Shown here one piece after another: positions 33,505-45,503 of a stretch of DNA of 64,000 nucleotides (the first letter of the stretch is position 1; each line of letters opens with the position of its first letter). The DNA is from Leguminivora glycinivorella (lineage: Eukaryota > Arthropoda > Insecta > Lepidoptera > Tortricidae): positions 8,453,118-8,517,117 of the forward strand of contig NC_062977.1 in assembly GCF_023078275.1 (NCBI RefSeq). Direction: 5' to 3'. Made by a program: the position numbers and the translations under genes. The notes beneath the pieces are model-generated. The model searched no databases. It saw only the letters and a program-made list of their open reading frames with translations, and was not told where the DNA came from.

Positions 33505-33999
33505 ACAGCTACAGTATTGGGCATCGACCTCGACACTAGCATGAACTGGAAACCTCACATTGAGAGATTAGCAAAAAAGCTTTCCTCCTTTAAATTTGCC
33601 CTAGAACACCTCAAACGAACGACCGACTTCCAAACAGCTCTTTCTGTCTACTATGCTTATGCCTACTCTAGAATGTCATACGGTATCGTACTGTGGGGAA
33701 ATAGCTGCGAGACAGAAAAAATTTTCATTCTCCAAAAGAGGTGTATCCGAATACTCTCAAACATAGCTCAGATGGAGTCATGCAGGCACCACTTCTGGGA
33801 ACTTCAAACGTTGACCCTCACTTCCATGTACATTTTGGAATCATGTAAATTTGTAAGAAATCAAATGAATTTATTTACTCCGACCACATCAAAAATGAAA
33901 AGAAATAATCGCGACTTAAACAAACTGAAATTGCCCCTCTCAACATTAAAAATAGTTACGTCAAGCCCCCCGTATATGGTTATAAAAATTTACAATTAA
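33505..33999 (+). pseudogene. C-terminal part of a LINE reverse transcriptase (Jockey-like)
   Basis: Open for ~163 codons to a stop at 33997-33999. Recognisable pieces are LGIDLDTSMNWKPHIERLA (the 'GI.LD..L.W..HI' element following the polymerase core), SVYYAYAYSRMSYGIVLWGN (the thumb 'YYAY..SRL.YGI.LWGN' block) and IFILQKRCIRILSNI. Catalytic palm motifs (SGDF, YADD) are absent, so the copy is truncated at its 5' side near 33505. It differs from the LINE at 19-23 kb in sequence and orientation. No host function is inferred. Confidence 0.85.
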
Positions 34000-35795
34000 A
34001 AATAATGTATGTGCATGTTAGTTTAGATATTTACGAAACCTAGTTACGAACGTGTACTAGCACAAATTGTATTAATTAATTCCCATTAATATTGTTAGGT
34101 GTACATAACCACCGTCTCATAGTATTTAAAGTAGGTAACGCTCGCGCTCTAATCGTTTTAGAGATTCATGGCACTCTTGCATGAACTTGCTGCAACAGTA
34201 GCCCATATGAAGAGTAACAACATATTCAATTCATACATCGACTTTTCTTGAGCTAACCAACCGCTTCCTGGCTTAATATCCTTACAAGATATGGAAGAGC
34301 ATGTGGTTCGAATGCTTGAATCATCCAGCGTAACGTACAATCCTAAAATCCACAGTAATAACGCATAAACGGAGATCGATTGTATACTGGTTCTTCTAGG
34401 AGACAATTCGCCCCCGCTCTTAAATCGATCGGAACACCACCCTGGCATGTGCGGTTACCACGTCCAAGATGGTTGCGGTCGTCGACAAACGCCATCTGTC
34501 GGCCTAATTACTTCCTACGCTTTCAAGTCTTTCAACCAACTCCGGCCTATTGTTGAAGCCCCAGTTAATTTTTTTAAAAACCAATTACGCAATAAGAAAG
34601 TAAGCCACACAATGAATTGAAAGAACGAGAAAGTCAAGCGGCCATATTTGCCTGCCGTGAAATTGTCAGTTTATTTTCTAACCGCAGTTTATTTTTTGAA
34701 GGTAATTGATACTGTGCAGAAGTTTGCTGTTACAGGCTGTCGCGGAGGTAAAATCATTCATAAGTGATCGTTTTACGAGCCAAAGGGTTTTACGTGGCTA
34801 TTTCCCGGTAACTAAGGTGCTTTATTCACTATTTTACTGAGTTTAGGTACTCTGTTTCCGAAAATTATTTTTCCCAGACTTTTCATAGAAAGAAGATTGA
34901 GTCATCTCTAAAAATTAGGTAGGATTAGGTAGTTGAAAATATATTTTTTTTAGGTTATCATTTATTCGAGTCGTTTTGTTTTTTAATTTATTTATAGCCA
35001 CCGACTACTCATCGCTTAATCTAATTTAATGAAGATAAAACAGTATAGAGGTTTCAAAATTAATTATAATCAATTTAATGCTTACCATCAATTCATTTTC
35101 ATACCTGCTATATTGCGGTCTAGCAGTATTACGATACGCAGAGTAGTATTGCATTCTTAGTAAAGGAATGGTTCCGCTACTGCCCGCTAGATGGCTATAC
35201 CCTCCATGTGGTTGTGTTAATGTTATTGTTCAGTGTAGGTACTTGTGTAGGTATTACTTACCTTCGTCCGGGAAAATCAACGTCCTTTTTGTAGAAACTA
35301 CAGAATATTTAGCGTCTTTTTTTAGACTTCATCATACAAAATTTTAGAAGTAGTAAGTTTTGCCTCAAAGATGCAAATTAGGTACCTAATAAAATCGGTT
35401 TATCGTATTAGCTTTAAAAACGTTTTATCAATAATTAATTAACCTGCGGTTTAAAAGAAGGTGTGCAAAGTACCTTTCTAATAATCTTAATTCTATGAAG
35501 TTTTGCTTCAAAAAATATAAAATCTGTGAGTATCAAAGCAAAGTATTCAACACCCACAAGAAAGACGAAAAATCGTAGATTCATCGTACCTCTTAATATG
35601 CATGTAGGTATATGTACGAAATTCCACTAGATGTAGTCGCAGTGGGCGGGGCCGTATTCAGAACGGGAATTGATCGAGTATTGTCTGCGGCAAATAAATA
35701 AAACAAATGAATTAGAGAATTAATCCCGGCTTGCGAGGTGAACAGTCCCGGCTATAAATAAACAAATGACAATGCCTGAGGTTTCCTTTAATGCT
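34000..35795. other. No gene recognised
   Basis: The first ~100 bp may be the 3' untranslated end of the LINE above. The minus-strand open frame at 34158-34448 (96 codons) has no recognised motif. The rest is AT-rich. Confidence 0.35.
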
Positions 35796-35799
35796 ATAA

Positions 35800-35935
35800 G
35801 GTGCATTAGGGTAATTCCGAATCACAGAAATGCTCGGGTAATTTTGAAAGGGAATCTTGATATGATGGAAATAATGGTGGTATTTATACGACTTTCGAAA
35901 TTAGAAGACTTTCGGAATTACCTTAATGCACCTTA
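35800..35935. mobile_element. 136-bp foldback MITE
   Basis: AAGGTGCATTAGGGTAATTC and GAATTACCTTAATGCACCTT are inverted ends. Inner arms TTCGAAATTAGAAGAC are weaker. Confidence 0.8.
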
Positions 35936-36023
35936 GATTTTTTGCTGATAGCAGTTGAACCAAAAAAATTAAAAAGTTTTAGGTAAGTATATGAAGGGGT
36001 TTTCGTAGAAGTAAACAAGTCAT

Positions 36024-36096
36024 AGGTTACGATGACCGCTTTCCATCAGGCAGGCCGCATACCTGTTTGCCACCGACGTGGTAGGTATAAAAAAGT
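36024..36096 (+). mobile_element. LINE/SINE 3' tail fragment
   Basis: GGTTACGATGACCGCTTTCC, ATCAGGCAGGCCGCATACC and GTTTGCCACCGACGTGG; same module as 1880-1960. Confidence 0.65.
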
Positions 36097-36889
36097 TTTC
36101 ACGTCAACGTTTTTTACTTAGGTTTTAATAACCGATTTCTTGTATTCGATAGACTTTTAGTAAGGTAAGGCATTGACGGATAAAGTCTAAGAAAAAAACG
36201 TACATCAAAGCAAAGGTGGCCTAGATGGCATTACACCTTTGGGAAACGTTCGGCTAGATGGCGCTAATATTAATATTTGACATTTTAATACGTACCAAGC
36301 TAAGAATATGGGCGAAATTGCCAAAACTGAGGTTCAAAAGTTCTAAGCTTGTGTCGAGAGATGGCAGTCTATGCACTGTGATTACACATTTTACTTTGAC
36401 AGTAACTCTCTATAATACTCGATCCTCTTTGGATGTACTTATACACCGACCGACTGACTGGTTGATCAATCATAAGATACTTATCATATTGTACCTACTA
36501 AATCCAGATAAACCAGAGACATATGGCTAGATATATGGAGGCCTTTACCGAAACGGGTCCAAACCAAATTAGTTTTATTAAGTATTTTTAATTTATTTTT
36601 TATATTTTTAAGGTCTTTGGTTTCGGAATAAACACGCTTCTTATTTTATTTTATTTATTTTTACCTACTAAATATATGTACCTACTTAATAAGTGATAGT
36701 ACGCTCTACTTTCCCACTTTATAATCTTAGTTTCTCAGCGGAATCAAGGCAGTTGTTAAATAAACCTCACTGCACTGAACATTGAACAGTTCCCTTAAAA
36801 TAATTAATTGCTTAAAACAATGCAAACCCATATTAAATCAGCACCAACTGACTTAACTCCTTCAAAGACTTAATTATGAAACGTCCAAA

Positions 36890-37480
36890 CATTTAACCAT
36901 CCAACGTGTTGGCTCTTCTCGAGCGGTCTAATTCGATTAATTTATTTCAGCCACCAATTAACAGAACAACGGAAAAGCGACCGAGCGTAGAAAACGCGAA
37001 CAAAATACGACTATTTATTATTTGTTCATTGTGTCCCGGGCACAGGAATACCGGGCGGCGTCGCACAATAGCCGCCATTATGGCCTAAAACAATACCCAG
37101 ATTTATTAAAAAGACATTCAATAATTTATTTTATTCACACCGCGTTAAAACAAAACTGTTCAATACAGACGCGACCAATAAAATATAGAAAAAAAAATCG
37201 TAAACATTTCACACAAGCCGCATTGAGCAGAAGAGGGCGTAGAAACCGCACAAACGGTTAAGCTATTCAAGGAATGTTTGAACAATTCGAGTCGCACGCC
37301 ATCTGTCGGGAGAGATTGAGATATTTTTGCGAAATAGTGACGTAATTACACACTTCCGCTTCCGGCAGCGCGTGCGCAAACGACGCCGCCCCCGCCCACT
37401 GCAGCTTTCATGAAATTTAACACTATTCCATTCACAACGCTGTTACATTCTCTGTAACGAGCAGGGGATGAAGCTTGTTC
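36890..37480. promoter_or_regulatory. Repeat-poor island, candidate regulatory element
   Basis: No repeat match. Several homeodomain-type cores (GATTAATTTA at ~36936, CAATTAAC at ~36955) and a mixed GC-rich stretch (CAGCGCGTGCGCAAACGACG at ~37366) are present. The open frames at 36906-37261 have no domain. Proposed as cis-regulatory by inference only. Confidence 0.2.
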
Positions 37481-38329
37481 CTTTAAACATTTTTATGACT
37501 GGCATTTTTAGGGTTTAGCGCGTTGTATTTCAATATTACTTCCGGATCAGACTTTGAATTTTATTAATATCAATACAATATCAATTTTAATCAACGGACA
37601 GACCGCACTGCACGTTTCTGCTGGATAGATAGTTTTATAGACTACACACCGTGCGAGTTAGTATTTGTATAAAGGTACTTAAATAGATGCGGTAGTACGG
37701 TACGACCTCAAAAGTACGACCGTCGACCACACACGATATTAGACCTCAAGATGCGAAACTTTGGCTACTTATACATTATACTTGGCTAGGCATGTAAAAA
37801 TAGTACCTATATTAAGTTCTGCATGTTTACTGTCCATAATGTCCATGCATCTATTTAACCTAAAACTACGTTTCTCAAAATGTCACTTTACTCACTTTTC
37901 AGGGTTCAGTGGGTGGAATGCCCATTATTAATTATTAAAGGTCGCACCTGACAGCGACATCGTGAAACTGAGAGATTTATTTTCCTACGGAATGTCAGTT
38001 TTTGCCGTGACCTACGGTAGACACAAAAAATGTCGCGTGCGTCGGGTATTATGCAATGTACATATGACACAAATCAATCTTTTTCTTTGTATGTAAAACA
38101 GATTACTTAAAAGGGAGTTCTCGAGTCAATCAATTGATGGAGTTGTTTTAACGTCATTTACACATTGAAGTATCATTTATTGTTTTGTACCGTGCAAGCA
38201 TACATTTATGTAATTTAATTGGTTATGGGCGTTTTCTTATTTTTAACATTTTCGGAATATTTCAAGGTCATGGAGACAAACATTTAGCGTTAGAACTTAC
38301 ATAAATATTACAGTTTGCTATATATTAGG

Positions 38330-38535
38330 TTAGAAGTATAAATCCAATAATAGTTATTTGTTTTACAAGGGGGCAAAGTAGTTGTTTAACTGCACGTGCC
38401 AATATTGATACCCGAGCAAGCGAAAGATTCCAATGTTGAACCGCGAGCGTAGCGAGAGGTTCAAAAAGTGGCCCGAAGGCACGAAGGTTAAACAAACTTT
38501 GCCACATAGTGAAACACAAAATTTTTCACCACACC
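38330..38535. mobile_element. Diverged partial copy of the 430-bp repeat
   Basis: AGTTATTTGTTTTACAAGGG and GGCAAAGTAG, then GTTGAACCGCGAGCGTAGC. It follows the start of 48363 and 62142 but diverges after ~200 bp. Confidence 0.7.
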
Positions 38536-38939
38536 AACACGAACAAAATACTAACTATAAAACATCAAATTAAATCAAATCCATCAATTTATTCAATATT
38601 TATGATTCAAAATCATCATTTATGGGTAAATTCTACCAGCCAGCTTAAGACATCAAGTTAAAACTTGTATGAAATTACTTTGCACTCTTGTGGATAAAAT
38701 GCAATTTTGCTATCTGTTTTCGAAAAGCAAAGTAAGCCTTTAACAGTTGGTGCTAATTAAATTTTTATTTATTTATATTTTAAAGAAGAATAAAGGTTAT
38801 TGTAGCATAATAATATAGTGTTATAGAAGAGGATTTTATCAGATTTAGGCCTAGAAAGTTATATGTGAGAAAATTAATGACGTGATGAAGAAATTTTAGA
38901 ATAAAAGTTAGTGAGTGAAACATACATGAAATAAATATT

Positions 38940-40740
38940 AAAAAATATTTTGGTAATCATCCGCTACGCCTTATTAGTAGTCCCGGCTTGGGCAAGGGCT
39001 TGCGATACGGTATGGGACCCCTGACCTGATCAAACCACTTTATCAGGATCCTAAGCAAGTAAGCCTGAAGGGCTATCTATCTACGAACTAACCCCCCTTT
39101 TGTTTTGTCTCTTTTTCCCTAGCTAAACCCCCCTTTCCCCAATACTGCTAATAGACCATAACTTCTCGATCTTTCTAATGTTTTATCGAAACACCGAGCA
39201 GTCGCTAACTTTTATAAGAACTAAGCAAGTCTACTAACTTTTCTAAGCTTTTGACTTTCCATCAGTGGACGGCGCTCGCATGCCACTGGGCCCTATAACA
39301 AACCTATGCTTTTTATTCCAAAGAATAGTTTGTTTCCCTAACCAACTTGATAGAATTTACCTTGAAAAACCAGTTAGCAACACTAAGTGTCCCGCAGCCA
39401 CACCGAAAAATCAGAAATTGCTACCACAATTATTAATTTCACTCAAATAAATTAAGTAATAAGAAATTTTATGAGTTCAAAGTTTTAGCAAGCAGTTTAA
39501 GATCGTATACACCACATTTAAAGTCCATTTAAACCATATAAATACACATTGACCAATTATATTTTAAGACCAATCGTAAAAGAACCCTACTTTCATAGAA
39601 ATAGTGTGTGACGCTACCCTAATCCTATCGTTTTCCCTACTCTAGCATATCTGAAACAAAGACCGTCACTTACCATAGATCTAATGTTCAAAATATGCAC
39701 AAGTGTATCCCTACCATAAGCTGTACAGTTCAGCCAGCGAAGCTGAGATAGGCAACCTATAGGCTTGAGTTCTGATCCCCCCCTCTGCTTTTGCCCGCGG
39801 GCTAGGGTAGCAGAGAGTAGATCGCCCTATCCGTGTATATATCCAGTATTCCAGGACACACCAGTACCAGCCACATGAGAGACCCAGCTGCGATCAACTT
39901 TACTTAGATGTGGATCGATCACAACCGAAATCCCCAGCGACCAATGCCAGCATGGACTAGAGCACCGAGTAAATAAATATAAATATATATAGGACCCCAG
40001 CCTCAAATACTGCCGACTTCAGTGAGCAAGGATTACTCCTAATGTCTTTCGTCAATCGTGAAAGTCCTCACTTCCATCTAACAGTTGGACTCTTTGAGAC
40101 CGGTGAGAAAATACGCTTTTGTAAGTAAATAAAAGCGCCCAAGCCCTCCACTTGGAACAAAAAGACCCCTAAACGCCTTATGTTTAACAGCCGCAAGGTA
40201 TAAAGCGCTTAGCCGGACAACAGTCTGTCACAAACAATGATCTGGCTTATAACTTTCACAAAATAACCCCATAGAAAATTACTAAATTCAATTTTACTGA
40301 CCAATTAAACAAACGAGTGAAGTTTCCTTTACGTGCTATAATCTAAGCTTAGTTTTGCAAGAATTACTCCCTACAAAACCAAACACAGACTTATCTCCAA
40401 GCACCAGCCATACATCGACCCAGTCTTTGTATTGCTAAACAGTACTCATGAAACAAAGCACAGAAAACTTCACTATACACATCAATTTAAATGTAACACA
40501 CTATAAATAGAACACTAAAATAACCCCACAACTGACGGTAAAGCAATTCCACCACAGGTCCAAGTTCAACTGTACGACGATATTGTCCCCGCACAACCAA
40601 ACAGAGACACAATTTCAAAGTTTACAATCACTTAGAATAATTTCCAAGTAAAAACAAACAGAGAAATAATAGCAGAACAACTTCACTCACCAGTAACACA
40701 CGAAAGCCAGAGACACTGTTAGTCTTGTTGATATTTTAAG
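38940..40740. other. Unassigned A/C-rich block
   Basis: About 1.8 kb in which the plus strand is visibly rich in A and C (many CCCC and ACAAAC steps) and poor in G, unlike the flanks. It has no long open frame on either strand. It includes a GC-rich stretch near 39775-39815. The abrupt change in base use at ~38950 and ~40740 suggests a discrete insertion or a transcribed non-coding unit. I cannot assign a class. Confidence 0.35.
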
Positions 40741-40786
40741 AATGACTCGCGTCGGCTCGCTCCGACCCTTTTATAGATTCAAAATG

Positions 40787-40935
40787 AGCGACAAAAGAGC
40801 GACAAAAGAGCGACAAAAGAGCGACAAAAGAGCTACAAAAGAGCGACAAAAGAGCGACAAAAGAGCGACAAAAGAGCGACAAAAGAGCGACAAAAGAGCG
40901 ACAAAAGAGCGACAAAAAAGCGACAAAAAGGCGAC
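40787..40935. repeat. 11-bp minisatellite, about 13 units
   Basis: Tandem GAGCGACAAAA with very few changes (one GAGCTAC, one AAGCGAC). Since 11 is not a multiple of 3, all frames stay open on both strands, which produces the Lys/Arg/Asp-rich and Leu/Phe/Ser-rich open frames seen here. They are not proteins. Confidence 0.95.
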
Positions 40936-41406
40936 TGGCGACAAATAACAATGGATAGCCGCTAAATTACACTTATAAGAAAAGGTCGTAACTGTTTTGT
41001 TTACTAAGTCGTACGCCTTAGGCATTAATGTCCAAGACATCTCAGCACGTACGTTTTTGCTTCTCAATAGTAACATCTGCATGACTGCACGTGTTTTAGA
41101 GTGAAATGGAAATATCTTTTGTTGATTCCTATTACGTAATGAAACATTTTATATTGTGGTAAATATAAATATGCAAATATTACTTTATCAAAGGTTTTTA
41201 ACCAGTTTTGTAAATCAAATACATAATAAAATATCATTTTTGTTTCTAAATGCTACAATAAACACATCCAGAAAATATATACACTACTTATCATTATCAA
41301 TTTTTACGACCTATAATTGAAATCAAGATATAATATTGGAACGCTACTCAGTTGACAACTGTCAGTGTCAGTATTTCATCCATGTGAACGTAGTTTGTTG
41401 ATAAAT

Positions 41407-41650
41407 ATGTTTTTCCAATCTGTTTTGCATCGAATAACAGTGAATTTTATGAGTGAAGACGTGACTATACATGTGATAAAGCTTCAAAGATATTATTTGT
41501 CAAAATATCCAATGAAATCCCAAAGAAAATATGCACCAAGAAAGTTGGTCAAGGAAAAGTTGATTCGCCGTAAGTTTTATATGTAATAACGAGTCCATTT
41601 CCTCGTCATAGACGCTTGTTCTGTTACATGTGGTGAAAAGTTGTTTACAG
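41407..41650 (+). CDS. Possible small gene, first exon and intron (hypothetical)
   Basis: An open segment from ATG at 41407 to 41569 (54 codons plus one base) ends in CGCC|GTAAGTTT, a strong splice donor. An alternative internal ATG at 41449 gives MSEDVTIHVIKLQRYYLSKY, followed by a very basic stretch (SQRKYAPRKLVKEKLIR). An 81-bp potential intron ends TTGTTTACAG at 41650; the following exon would stay open for about 13 codons and stop. Upstream at 41345-41372 there are repeated TCAGT initiator-like motifs (ACTCAGTTGACAACTGTCAG). I recognise no family. Codon use is AT-rich like the flanks. It could equally be a chance open frame or part of an unknown transposon. Without the splice, the frame stops at 41586. 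Confidence 0.25.
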
Positions 41651-42060
41651 GCTGGGGCTGCCAGTATCGGACGGACGGTAACCACACGTAACGGCCTGCC
41701 TTTTTCTTCGACGTGACGATTGTGGACACTCTTCACCAGCCACGCCACTCGATCTGGCCCGGTGCATGCTGGCCTGCAATGCATTCTTTGTCTGTAACGG
41801 CATATCAGATAGTAGTAAAAATTGACAGGTCCGAATAACTGACATTCGGTCGAAAGAGCGAAGCGTATCACTGAGCCGCGACCCTTTTGTCCTGCTGCAA
41901 CGCACACAGTTTGTATTTTCTTTTTTTAGTTATTGTTGTCATTTTTTTTTACTGTCTCAATTGTATTTTACTGTTCTGTCTTTTTTATGTTGCGCCTAAT
42001 TTGTGTATTTTAAATTGTGTATTGTATTGTGTGTGTTTGCAGTCTGCCAGATAAATGACT
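41651..42060. other. GC-richer stretch of unknown nature
   Basis: 41640-41900 is open on the minus strand in two frames (135 and 86 codons) with no domain I recognise. T-rich sequence follows to 42050. Confidence 0.3.
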
Positions 42061-42067
42061 TATCTAA

Positions 42068-42221
42068 CGCCGTGGCTTGCGTGGGCGACGATCGCGCGAT
42101 GGTCGCGCGACGGCGATGCGATGCATACGAAATCAAACCTTATCGATATGGAAGTATGAGACGCGATGGCGACGGTCGCGCGACGGTCGCGCGACCGTCG
42201 CCCACGCAAGACACGGCGTAA
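42068..42221. mobile_element. 154-bp CG-rich foldback MITE
   Basis: ACGCCGTGGCTTGCGTGGG and CCCACGCAAGACACGGCGT are inverted ends. Inside are tandem GGTCGCGCGAC units. The plus-strand open frames here are artefacts of it. Confidence 0.85.
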
Positions 42222-43266
42222 TATCTATCTATATACATGTCGTTGTTGTACAGCGAATTGATATTCTGTAGGCCCTTACATACCTCCATTATGAAAGAAT
42301 TTTGAATTTTAAGATGTATCTACTCACTTTGCCAATATATAAGGAAGGTAGTTACCGCATGTGTCCTACATCCGCAAGGCGGTTGTCTGATTGGCGATGG
42401 CCCCGGTCCCGACAAAGCCCGCATTTGCATCCACTTTGTCATTCATGTCACCGCTCTGCCTCATTCCTATTCCGCGTTTATCCAAATGTGTATGGTAATG
42501 AGATTCAGACGGTTCCGACTTTCTTTTATAACAATTTGTATACGGCATCAAAACGTAACTTTGGCAGTAAAGCACTATTTTTCCGCTCCGTAGAATAGAA
42601 TGCAATATTTCAATCGTCAGTGTAGTTGTTATGGATGTTATGTAAAGCGTCATTCATTCAGTTTGTATTAGAACCTCGGAATGCTGACGGCGTTGAGGTT
42701 TTCGAATAACAACCACATTGGTACTTATTTATTAGTTTACCGTAGCAATTTAGATGTAAAAGTGAATGCCATTAATAAATAAGGTAAATCCTGAATGGAA
42801 TACATATAATTTACTGTTAGATTGTCTACGTTACAAATAACAAACAAATACATCTTAACTAGTGGATCAGTAACTAAACAAGTAAACATATAATAAAACT
42901 TTTTAAGCAACAAAAACACGCATAATAGACTCCGTAAATATTAGTGCGATCGCCAACAAACATCAAAAGGCCACAAAGAGGAAAGTAATAAAGTGTCGCG
43001 ATAGGAGATTGCTTTAATCTTTAAAGTCCACAAACGAGGGCTGATTGAATGCTCCCCTAACGCCAAATGAGAGAGCAGTTCCCATTTTATTCAATGGATG
43101 CGTTAATTTGCATCATCTTTGCGCATAATCAACTCTTGGGTCACATTTTACCCTTAGGGTTAGGTTTATAAAAGCTCTGCTAAAAGCTAATGAATAGAAG
43201 AGTGAGGTGGATAGGAAAATCAACCAATATTTTTTGGTTAATTTTCTTTTGCGTTATAAAATGAAA
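42222..43266. other. Repeat-poor interval, no gene
   Basis: No repeat match. Two patches look like candidate regulatory DNA: 42350-42530 (octamer ATTTGCAT at 42423) and 42950-43150 (octamer ATTTGCAT at 43106, with GTTAATTTGCATCATC). Inference only. Confidence 0.3.
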
Positions 43267-44119
43267 TATAAGGACTGTACCGTTAAGTATAAGGACAAAA
43301 CAAACCTCGTCTAAATGTTGACATGTTCCGAGAGTATGATCTTAAGGTATTGGTAAGTACTATTTGATATAAGAAGGTCTGATATTTTTTTTATTTTAGG
43401 GACTTTATGGTACTTTCATTAAGGTCTAGCAAATAAATTTCGGACAACCCCTATCTGGCTTAATTTGAGAATATTTCAATGACTCTTTGTACGATTTCAA
43501 CAAACAAAGGTTAATATGCTGCCAAAATATATTCTATAAGAGTCCTCTTCATGGTTTTTCCAATTGGGTACTTGTAGAATAAATGCGGCGAATTTATATA
43601 ATTTAAAAAAACGCAATTTTGAGCAACGTTCCGGATTGCCGTAAATTTTTGATGCTAGCAGGATGAGAGAAACAGATAAAAAAATTAGCCATAGGCCAAA
43701 GTCTAATTGACATTCATGGTGTTTGAACAGTGCTTAAACCAGATCGATAAAATGGCCGCCATACACAGATCCTGAACTATATTTTTTAAAATAACAGGGG
43801 CTAGACTATGTCCAGATATTCTGCTTTGTGGATCATGTGTCGTTGAGGTTCGCACCATACAATTTTTTTTCGCAATCGTATCGTCTTTTACGCACTTTGT
43901 GAATTTTCTAGTAGCATTTGTCCGGAATCGTAATTGGTACTCGGGAGGATTAAGTCAATACTGTCTAAACCATATGCTTTACGTCGAGTTTCTAGGACAA
44001 AATGTGTACCTTATTATGTGCCTTATTAAGCCCATGGCTTGTTATAAGAAAAAAATATAATAGCAAATAAATACGGCTACTCAAAGTTGTCTTCATACTT
44101 AACGATACAGTCTTTATAT
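43267..44119. mobile_element. ~850-bp DNA transposon derivative
   Basis: Left end ATAAGGACTGTACCGTTAAG (then TATAAGGACAAAAC); right end CTTCATACTTAACGATACAG (then TCTTTATAT). The inverted ends agree over ~30 bp with a few changes. No long open frame, hence non-autonomous. No target duplication was convincingly seen. Confidence 0.75.
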
Positions 44120-44329
44120 AAGTATATCATATACTAAGGAAGAAGTGTATTAGTTATAATAAAAAAATCTATTTGTTTTTTTTACACGTGATAGTCGGCA
44201 AACGAGCGAGGATCGAGAAAACGGATATCGTAGCCCAACATCATAGGAACCACTCAAGCGTTGCCACCTCTTGTAAACTAAATTCCCGGTTTGTTCCTTC
44301 GTTGGATTACTTTTACTTATAAATTACTA

Positions 44330-44495
44330 TCTTTTGCCCGCGGCTTCGCTCGCTTTAGAAAGAGACAAAAGTAGCCTATGTCACTCTCCATTTGTGCTTA
44401 AAAAATCACGTCAATTCGTCACTCCGTTTTGCCGTGAAAGACGGACAAACAAACAGACACACACACTTTCACATTTATAATATTAGTATGAATAT
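44330..44495 (+). mobile_element. Abundant repeat ending TTATAATATTAGTATG, copy 1
   Basis: TGCCCGCGGCTTCGCTCGC, AGTAGCCTATGTCACTCTCC, TCACGTCAATTCGTCACTCC and GACGGACAAACAAACAGACA, then TTTATAATATTAGTATGA. The second copy is at 56770-56935. Confidence 0.8.
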
Positions 44496-44528
44496 GAATT
44501 ACGAGTAGTACCTATATAATTTAGATAT

Positions 44529-45503
44529 AAAAAAACCGGTCAAGTGCGAGTCGGACTCGCCCACCGAGGGTTCCGTACAAACTTTCAAACTCCCCAGTTA
44601 AAATAATCTCATGTTTTCACATAACTCTAACGACTTGACTAGAAGACAAAAGTATAGGTACTAATGAGTATTATTGTGTATAGCGCCATCTCTCGGTGAA
44701 TTCGCTAACTAATTTGCGCGACCATAGTATGTTGGTTTTTCAGGGATTATTCTTTATAATGTTAACCGATTTAAACAATTTTTACTTTATTGGAAAGAAT
44801 TTGATTTACGTAACATCTCGTATTAATTTGAAGTACTATATACATCCGCAAAGGTGGGTAAATTAAAAGTAAAAATCTGAAAAGTTTTTTGTGAATTAAA
44901 AAAAAAGTTTTCAAGATACAAACATACATACATACATACATACATACAATCACGCCTGTTTCCCAGAGGGGTAGGCAGAGATACAAACATGATTATATTT
45001 TTCCTGTAATATTTAGCATAAAACAAATGTTTCCTAAAATTTTCATAATTTTTCGTTGGTAAACTTCGAGATAAGGGGGGGGGGAACGGTATTTTTTTTT
45101 ACATTTTCCTTCAAAATTCTTTTTTTTTCCACAACAAAAAATTTAAAAAAATTAAAAAACCTAGTAGTTTATTTACGTTCAATTTGAGCTCTTTCTAACG
45201 ATACCCCACTTGACCTAGTAACTTGAAATTTATATATTTTGAATATTGTATAACAGTTTGCCCCCTTAGAAATCTTTTATTTTGGTCATGGTTCGGCCAT
45301 TTTCTACTATTAAAATTAATAAATTTAAAAAAATTATATATTCTATTTGTAGAGGTTCACAATGTTCACAACTATTCCAAATTTCAAGTTGATAGCATTA
45401 GTAGTTCTCGAGATATTTAGGAATGTGACAGACGGACAGACAGACGGACAGAGTCGCACCATAAGGGTTCCTGTTGTACCTTTTTGGTACGGAACCCTAA
45501 AAA
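44529..45503 (+). mobile_element. Long non-coding repeat starting CCGGTCAAGTGCGAGTCGG
   Basis: Inverted relative of 6684-7462. It ends TTTTTGGTACGGAACCCTAA. It carries a 53-bp secondary insertion at 44926-44978. Confidence 0.85.
44926..44978 (-). mobile_element. 53-bp retroposed fragment with 12-bp target duplication
   Basis: AGATACAAACAT lies on both sides (44914-44925 and 44979-44990). Read on the minus strand the insert is CTGCCTACCCCTCTGGGAAA, then CAGGCGTGATTG and a tandem ATGT tail. The 6684 copy of the host repeat has no such insert. A severely 5'-truncated LINE/SINE. Confidence 0.9.

Noticed and set aside
40736..41082. Proteins rich in Leu/Phe/Ser or Lys/Arg/Asp
   Set aside because: They are translations of the 11-bp minisatellite in several frames.
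41645..41907. Minus-strand frames of 86 and 135 codons
   Set aside because: Two overlapping frames on the same strand with no domain; neither shows coding character I can defend.
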